From positions 1 to 10,742 of the forward strand of contig CALBGL010000144.1 of assembly GCA_937892735.1 (NCBI GenBank): DNA of 10,742 nt, given 5' to 3'. Below are positions 6,261 through 10,742 of the stretch, piece after piece. This stretch comes from an uncultured Clostridia bacterium. Its GTDB lineage: Bacteria > Bacillota > Clostridia > Lachnospirales > Bianqueaceae. Within the stretch, counting starts at the first letter, position 1. The number at the start of each line of letters is the position of its first letter. The position numbers were made by a program, and so were the translations under genes. The notes below the pieces were generated by a model, which had not been told where the DNA came from, made no database searches, and saw only the letters and a program-made list of their open reading frames with translations.

Positions 6261-6280
6261 TGAGCCTTAGGAGAGGCTCA
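6261..6280 (+). promoter_or_regulatory. 5' leader hairpin of clpB mRNA
   Basis: TGAGCC (6261-6266) pairs with GGCTCA (6275-6280) across an eight-base loop, TTAGGAGA. It sits at the predicted 5' end of the transcript, with no T-run after it. It could protect the mRNA 5' end or act as a DNA dyad for a regulator. Confidence 0.5.
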
Positions 6281-6307
6281 GTTTGAATGAAGTAAGGAGG
6301 GCTTATA

Positions 6308-8902
6308 ATGAGTCAGAATTATACACAGAAGTCATTGGATGCCATTCGCGTGGCGCAATCCATCGCAACGGATCATGGCCATGTACAGTTGGAGCCCGTT
6401 CATATTTTATACGCGTTGCTTACCCAAGATGAGAGCCTGATTGCGGCGCTCCTGAGTCGAATGGGAGTGGACGTACCCAGCATGCAGAAGGCGTGCGATC
6501 AAGCTCTTTCGCGGATTAGTTCTGTTTCTGGACCTGGCCATAAGGCAGGGGAGATCTACGTGTCGCAGGCTACAGATCGCCTGCTGAATGACAGTGGTAA
6601 GAAAGCAAAATCCATGAATGATGAGTATATCTCGGTGGAACATCTATTTCTTGCGCTGTTGGACAGCAGAGATTATACGGTACAGGATATCTTCAAGAAT
6701 TACGCTATTACGAAGGATGCTTTTTTGAAAGTCTTGGCAGATGTGCGAGGGAATACTCGTGTGACAAGTGATACACCGGAAGAGACGTATGAGGCGTTGA
6801 GGAAATATGGCCAAGATCTGGTCGAGGCGGCAAGGCAGCATAAACTGGATCCCGTCATAGGCCGGGATACGGAGATCCGGAATGTCATTCGAATTCTTTC
6901 GCGGAAGACTAAGAACAATCCGGTATTGATCGGCGAACCCGGTGTAGGTAAGACGGCCATCGCGGAGGGACTGGCTCAGCGTATCGTACGGGGCGATGTA
7001 CCAGATGGTCTGAAGGATAAAACCATTTTCTCTCTGGATATGGGGGCGCTCATTGCAGGCGCTAAGTATCAGGGTGAATTTGAGGAACGTCTGAAATCCG
7101 TGCTGAATGAGGTGAAAAGCTCGGATGGCAGGATTCTGCTTTTTATTGATGAGCTGCATACGATTGTTGGAGCGGGAAAGACGCAGGGCGCGATGGACGC
7201 AGGCAACCTCTTGAAGCCCATGTTGGCCCGAGGGGAACTGCATTGTATCGGGGCGACCACACTCAATGAATACCGCCAGTATATCGAGAAGGATGCGGCG
7301 CTGGAACGTCGTTTTCAGCCTGTTATGGTGGAAGAGCCCACAGTGGAGGACACGATCTCCATATTGCGTGGCTTGAAGGAGCGATACGAGGTATTCCATG
7401 GCGTCAAGATCATGGATAATGCCCTGGTTGCGGCGGCGACGCTGTCGGATCGGTATATCACGGATCGTTTCCTTCCGGATAAGGCTATCGACCTGGTGGA
7501 TGAAGCTTGTGCGACCATCCGTACAGAGATGGACTCCATGCCGGCGGAGATCGACGAGATTTCCCGTAAGATCATGCGATTGGAAATCGAGCAGACCGCG
7601 TTGAAGAAGGAGAAAGATACGCTGTCTCAGGAGCGTCTGGCAGACCTGACGCGGGAGTTGGAAGAGCTGCAGGATCAGATGAAGGTTATGAAGGCGCATT
7701 ACGAGAAGGAGAAAGACTCGATCGGCCGCGTGCAGAAGCTGCGTGAGGAGATCGAGCAGGTGAATTCGGAAATCGAGAAGGCTCAGCTTTCCTATGATCT
7801 GAATAAGGCGGCGGAACTGAATTACGGCAAACTGCCCGCCCTGAAGAAAGAGCTGGAAGAAGCCGAGGCGCAGTCCAAGGCGGAAGGTACGCATCGGGAA
7901 TATATGCGGGATGCCGTGACTGAAGAGGAGATCGCCGAAATTGTGGCCAGGTGGACCGGAATTCCCGTGACGAAGTTGATGGAGAGCGAGAGGGTAAAGC
8001 TCCTGCATCTGGCGGATGAGCTGCATAAGCGGGTTATTGGCCAAGATGAAGCCGTTGAAAAGGTGACCGAGACCATTCTCCGGTCCCGAGCGGGGATTCA
8101 GGATCCCAATCGTCCGATTGGCTCCTTCCTGTTCCTGGGTCCCACCGGCGTCGGTAAAACCGAACTGGCCAAGGCACTGGCGGCGACACTGTTTGACGAC
8201 GAGAAGAATATGGTGCGTATCGACATGAGCGAATACATGGAGAAACACTCCGTCTCCCGTCTGATTGGCGCGCCTCCGGGATACGTGGGATACGATGAGG
8301 GCGGACAGCTGACCGAGGCGGTACGGCGCCATCCGTATAGCGTCGTGCTATTCGATGAAGTAGAAAAGGCGCATCCTGATGTCTTTAATGTCTTGCTGCA
8401 GGTACTGGACGATGGACGGATCACAGACTCGCACGGTCGTACCGTGGACTTCAAGAACACGCTGCTGATTCTGACATCGAATCTGGGATCTTCCTATCTG
8501 TTGGAAGGCATCGAGCCTAATGGCGAGATCTCAAAGGAAGCGCGGGAGAGTGTGGAGGCGTTGCTGAAGCAGTCCTTCCGACCGGAATTTCTCAATCGAC
8601 TGGATGAGATCGTCTTCTATAAGCCATTAACGAAGCCGGAGATCAGTAAGATCGTGGATCTGATGATTCAGGGACTCTCGAATCGGCTTAAAGAGCAGCA
8701 ACTCAGCGTTCAATTGACCGATGCGGCGCGTTCTTATATCGTCGAGAATGGCTATGATCCCATCTATGGCGCTCGTCCGCTGCGCCGGTTCATCCAGAGC
8801 CATGTGGAGACGATGATCGCTAAGATCATCATCGCAGGCAATGTCCATGAAGGATCCACGCTCATGGTAGATGCTAACGAAAACGGACTCTATATTCAGT
8901 AA
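6308..8902 (+). CDS. clpB: ATP-dependent disaggregase ClpB (Hsp104 family)
   Basis: The 864-residue hexameric AAA+ machine threads aggregated proteins through its pore and works with DnaK. In order: double Clp-N domain (1-~145), first AAA+ module with Walker A GEPGVGKT (209-216) and Walker B LLFIDE (277-282), pore loop GAKYQGEFEERL (251-262), and the long coiled-coil middle domain (~410-530), which distinguishes ClpB from ClpC and ClpA. The second AAA+ module has Walker A GPTGVGKT (611-618), pore loop GYVGYDEGG (658-666), Walker B VVLFDE (679-684), RPEFLNRLDE (758-767) and the closing GARPLRRFIQ (821-830). Length is typical and no key residue is missing. There is no ClpP-binding tripeptide loop that I can see. 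AAGGAGG (6294-6300) fixes the ATG. It has its own terminator-bounded promoter and is followed after 17 bases by a transporter gene, probably co-transcribed. Confidence 0.97.
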   Translation: MSQNYTQKSLDAIRVAQSIATDHGHVQLEPVHILYALLTQDESLIAALLSRMGVDVPSMQKACDQALSRISSVSGPGHKAGEIYVSQATDRLLNDSGKKAKSMNDEYISVEHLFLALLDSRDYTVQDIFKNYAITKDAFLKVLADVRGNTRVTSDTPEETYEALRKYGQDLVEAARQHKLDPVIGRDTEIRNVIRILSRKTKNNPVLIGEPGVGKTAIAEGLAQRIVRGDVPDGLKDKTIFSLDMGALIAGAKYQGEFEERLKSVLNEVKSSDGRILLFIDELHTIVGAGKTQGAMDAGNLLKPMLARGELHCIGATTLNEYRQYIEKDAALERRFQPVMVEEPTVEDTISILRGLKERYEVFHGVKIMDNALVAAATLSDRYITDRFLPDKAIDLVDEACATIRTEMDSMPAEIDEISRKIMRLEIEQTALKKEKDTLSQERLADLTRELEELQDQMKVMKAHYEKEKDSIGRVQKLREEIEQVNSEIEKAQLSYDLNKAAELNYGKLPALKKELEEAEAQSKAEGTHREYMRDAVTEEEIAEIVARWTGIPVTKLMESERVKLLHLADELHKRVIGQDEAVEKVTETILRSRAGIQDPNRPIGSFLFLGPTGVGKTELAKALAATLFDDEKNMVRIDMSEYMEKHSVSRLIGAPPGYVGYDEGGQLTEAVRRHPYSVVLFDEVEKAHPDVFNVLLQVLDDGRITDSHGRTVDFKNTLLILTSNLGSSYLLEGIEPNGEISKEARESVEALLKQSFRPEFLNRLDEIVFYKPLTKPEISKIVDLMIQGLSNRLKEQQLSVQLTDAARSYIVENGYDPIYGARPLRRFIQSHVETMIAKIIIAGNVHEGSTLMVDANENGLYIQ

Positions 8903-8919
8903 AAGGAAAAATAAACTTC

Positions 8920-10107
8920 ATGAGTATTCGAACGAATTATAATCATACGTTGAGTGCCAGTTGTATCGGTTATATTGTGCAGGCCATCATCAATAATTTC
9001 GCCCCTCTGTTGTTCCTGACTTTCCAAAGGGAATACGCGATTTCTCTCGATAAGATCGCCACATTGGTCACAGTGAATTTTGGCGTACAACTACTGGTCG
9101 ATATCTTTTCCATTCGTTTCGCGAGTCGAATCGGGTATCGAAAGTGTGTGGTGGCCGCTCATATTTTCTGTGCGCTGGGGCTTATGGGGCTCACTGTCTT
9201 TCCAGATTGTCTTCCAGACCCCTACTGGGGACTTCTACTTGCAGTGATTCTATACGCCATCGGCGGCGGCTTAATCGAGGTGCTGATCAGTCCCCTGGTG
9301 GAGGCTTGTCCAACAGAGCGGAAATCAGCGGTGATGAGTCTGTTACATTCCTTTTATTGCTGGGGCAGCGTCTTTGTAATACTCATTTCCACGGTATATT
9401 TTTCCTTCATTGGAATTCACGCTTGGAAGGGAATGGCCCTTCTATGGACCATTGTTCCAGTCTTGAACGCGATTTATTTCACTAGAGTGCCCATTCGCAC
9501 ACTGGATGAGGAACCGGAAAGAATGCATGTATCCGGACTATTTCGTGTGAAAGCTTTTTGGATTATGATGATTTTGATGCTGTGTGCGGGCGCCGCTGAA
9601 TTGTCCGTAAGCCAATGGGCATCTGCTTTCGCGGAGGCCGGATTAGGCGTCAGCAAGACCATAGGGGATCTCTTGGGGCCTTGCGCCTTTGCGATCTTGA
9701 TGGGTATTTCTCGAATTCTGTATGCAAAATTCAGCGAGCAACTCCGATTGCATCGCATGATGCTTATGAGTGGAATCCTAGCAGTCATTAGCTATTTGAT
9801 GATCTCTCTGTCTTCCTCCCCAATGATAGGACTCATCGGATGCGCACTATGCGGATTCGCTGTAGGAATCATGTGGCCGGGCACACTCAGTTTCGCGGCC
9901 AAGGAAATCCCTGGTGGTACAGCCATGTTTGCACTTATGGCTCTCGCCGGAGACTTGGGATGCTCCAGTGGCCCTACTCTCGTCGGATTTATTTCCGATG
10001 CACTGAATGATAATATAAAATTAGGAATCCTAGCTGCTATTATATTTCCAATTATATTAGTGATCAGTCTAGTCATATATCCGAAAATTCAAAAAGAGCG
10101 CTCATGA
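8920..10107 (+). CDS. Major facilitator superfamily transporter (FucP-like sugar/unknown-substrate permease)
   Basis: The 395-residue, very hydrophobic protein has about 12 predicted membrane helices, the size and organisation of MFS secondary transporters. The loop after helix 2 (DIFSIRFASRIGYRK, 61-75) is a motif-A-like element. Helix 4-5 has GGGLIEVLISPLVEACPTERK (115-135) followed by LLHSFYCWGS (141-150). This GG-E-SP-(L/V) plus 'LH-FY-G' combination is typical of the fucose-permease-like branch. A charged central loop at ~195-210 separates the halves. Helix 10 has GIMWPGTLSFAAKEIPGG (316-333), with GDLGCSSGP (344-352) beyond it. Substrate cannot be read from sequence. The start has only a weak, distant AAAAGG at 8901-8906, overlapping the clpB stop, which suggests translation depends on coupling or is low. 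It ends inside a palindromic terminator. Confidence 0.85.
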   Translation: MSIRTNYNHTLSASCIGYIVQAIINNFAPLLFLTFQREYAISLDKIATLVTVNFGVQLLVDIFSIRFASRIGYRKCVVAAHIFCALGLMGLTVFPDCLPDPYWGLLLAVILYAIGGGLIEVLISPLVEACPTERKSAVMSLLHSFYCWGSVFVILISTVYFSFIGIHAWKGMALLWTIVPVLNAIYFTRVPIRTLDEEPERMHVSGLFRVKAFWIMMILMLCAGAAELSVSQWASAFAEAGLGVSKTIGDLLGPCAFAILMGISRILYAKFSEQLRLHRMMLMSGILAVISYLMISLSSSPMIGLIGCALCGFAVGIMWPGTLSFAAKEIPGGTAMFALMALAGDLGCSSGPTLVGFISDALNDNIKLGILAAIIFPIILVISLVIYPKIQKERS

Positions 10108-10117
10108 GCGCTCTTTT
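10092..10117 (+). terminator. Palindromic terminator containing the transporter stop codon
   Basis: A 26-bp perfect palindrome is centred between 10104 and 10105 (half AAAAGAGCGCTCA). The stem is GC-rich with flanking A- and T-runs, so it can terminate in both directions. The TGA stop (10105-10107) is inside it. Confidence 0.88.
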
Positions 10118-10122
10118 GTCAT

Positions 10123-10140
10123 ATGAGAAAAATTTCTCAT
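10123..10140. repeat. Truncated first hairpin of the array
   Basis: ATGAGAAA (10123-10130) and TTTCTCAT (10133-10140) form a perfect 8-bp stem over two bases. It is the outer part of the standard hairpin with the inner stem and loop missing, and it runs directly into the ACCGCAGCGG linker of the first unit. Confidence 0.7.
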
Positions 10141-10710
10141 CACCGCAGCGGGATTTTACAATTCAAGGGGGAATGGGTGATGAGAAATTCTTCGCGGTCC
10201 CCTGGGAATCTCATCGCCGCAGCGGGATTTTACAATTCAGGGGGAATGAGTGATGAGAAATTCTTCGCGGTCCCCTGGGAATCTCATCACCGCAGCGGGA
10301 TTTTACAATTCAAGGGGAATGAGTGATGAGAAATTCTTCGCGGTTCCCTGGGATTCTCATCGCCGCAGTATGATTTTACAATTCTAGAGAGTTACGTGAT
10401 GAGAAAATCCCCGCGAGGTCCCGAGAATCTCATCGCCGCAGCGGGATTTTACAATTCAGGGGGAATGAGTGATGAGAAAATCTCCGCGGGGTCCCGAGAT
10501 TCTCATCGCCGTAGCGGGATTTTACAATTCAAGAGAGCTACGTGATGAGAAATTCTTCGCGAGGTCCCGAGATTCTCATCATCGCAGTATGATTTTACAA
10601 TTCAAGAGCATGGGGTGATGAGAAAATCTCCGCGAGGTCCCGAGATTCTCATCGCCGCAGCGGGATTTTACAATTCAAGGAGAATGGGTGATGAGAAATT
10701 CTCCGCGGGG
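10123..10710. repeat. Tandem array of ~73-bp hairpin-bearing repeats (eight core copies)
   Basis: The invariant 13-mer GATTTTACAATTC occurs at 10152, 10226, 10299, 10372, 10445, 10518, 10591 and 10664, so steps are 74, then six of 73. Between successive cores lies a hairpin with outer arms GATGAG/CTCATC (for example 10179-10184 and 10210-10215), a two-base AA bulge, a further stem of up to 6 bp, and a loop containing CGCG and GGTCCC or a variant. The linker before the core is usually CGCCGCAGCGG, but CAGTAT in the copies at 10372 and 10591. Because 73 is not a multiple of 3, the array is not a protein repeat. There are no variable spacers, so it is not CRISPR. It starts 6 bases after the transporter terminator. 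Function unknown. Confidence 0.95.
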
Positions 10711-10742
10711 ACGGATTTCCCAGGGGAAAGAAGCACTCAGAT
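10711..10742. other. Array edge with a possible inverted repeat remnant
   Basis: The last unit follows the repeat to about 10710 and then diverges. Bases 10714-10726 read GATTTCCCAGGGG. This is the reverse complement of the CCCCTGGGAATC arm found in the first units (10199-10210) with one extra T. No gene is visible in the remaining bases. Confidence 0.4.

Noticed and set aside
6188..6307. CIRCE or CtsR operator upstream of clpB
   Set aside because: No TTAGCACTC or GAGTGCTAA and no direct GGTCAAA heptads are present; the repeat there has a different sequence.
6644..8332. A 562-codon open frame on the minus strand opposite clpB
   Set aside because: It is the antisense shadow of a strongly coding, fully conserved clpB frame; its protein shows no recognisable domain and no ribosome binding site.
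10123..10326. A 67-codon open frame in the tandem array, with repeated peptide pieces such as HHRSGILQFKG
   Set aside because: The 73-base period shifts the frame by one each unit, so the peptide similarity is only a by-product of DNA repetition; the start codon lies inside the truncated hairpin and the frame has no coding character.
10123..10710. CRISPR array
   Set aside because: The whole unit is conserved; there are no unique spacers between short direct repeats and no cas genes nearby.

Overview
This 10.7 kb window looks like a chromosomal segment of a low-to-mid-GC Gram-positive anaerobe, most likely a clostridial Firmicute (Lachnospiraceae-like). The evidence is strong AAGGAGG-type ribosome binding sites, sigma-A type promoters, a CIRCE operator at groESL, a spore-former-type YlbJ fragment next to tmcAL, and tRNA genes without an encoded CCA. 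The assignment rests on protein and signal character only; no database search was possible.

Layout. Positions 1-200 hold the C-terminal end of a YlbJ-like membrane protein. At 334-1875 is a membrane-anchored parvulin-type foldase, followed by a strong terminator (1884-1920). At 1933-3153 is tmcAL, the tRNA(Met) cytidine acetate ligase. An 80-base purine-rich tract leads into a promoter and a perfect CIRCE operator that drive groES (3353-3640) and groEL (3668-5293). Convergent terminators separate groEL from a minus-strand tRNA-Glu/tRNA-Cys transcription unit (5388-5533) with a consensus promoter at 5566-5594. A small unrecognised gene (5760-6155, possibly starting further upstream) and its terminator precede clpB (6308-8902). 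clpB has a perfect consensus promoter overlapped by an unusual 13-bp inverted repeat. A major-facilitator transporter (8920-10107) follows clpB after 17 bases and ends in a palindromic terminator that contains its own stop codon.

The last ~600 bases (10123-10710) are a non-coding tandem array: eight copies of an invariant 13-mer at a 73-bp period (one step is 74), interleaved with conserved long hairpins. It is the least explained element here and the best candidate for something undescribed.

Functionally the window is dominated by protein quality control: an extracytoplasmic foldase, the GroEL/GroES chaperonin and the ClpB disaggregase. Translation-related genes (tmcAL and two tRNAs) sit between them. 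groESL is visibly under HrcA/CIRCE control. clpB shows neither CIRCE nor a CtsR box, but has its own operator-like repeat.
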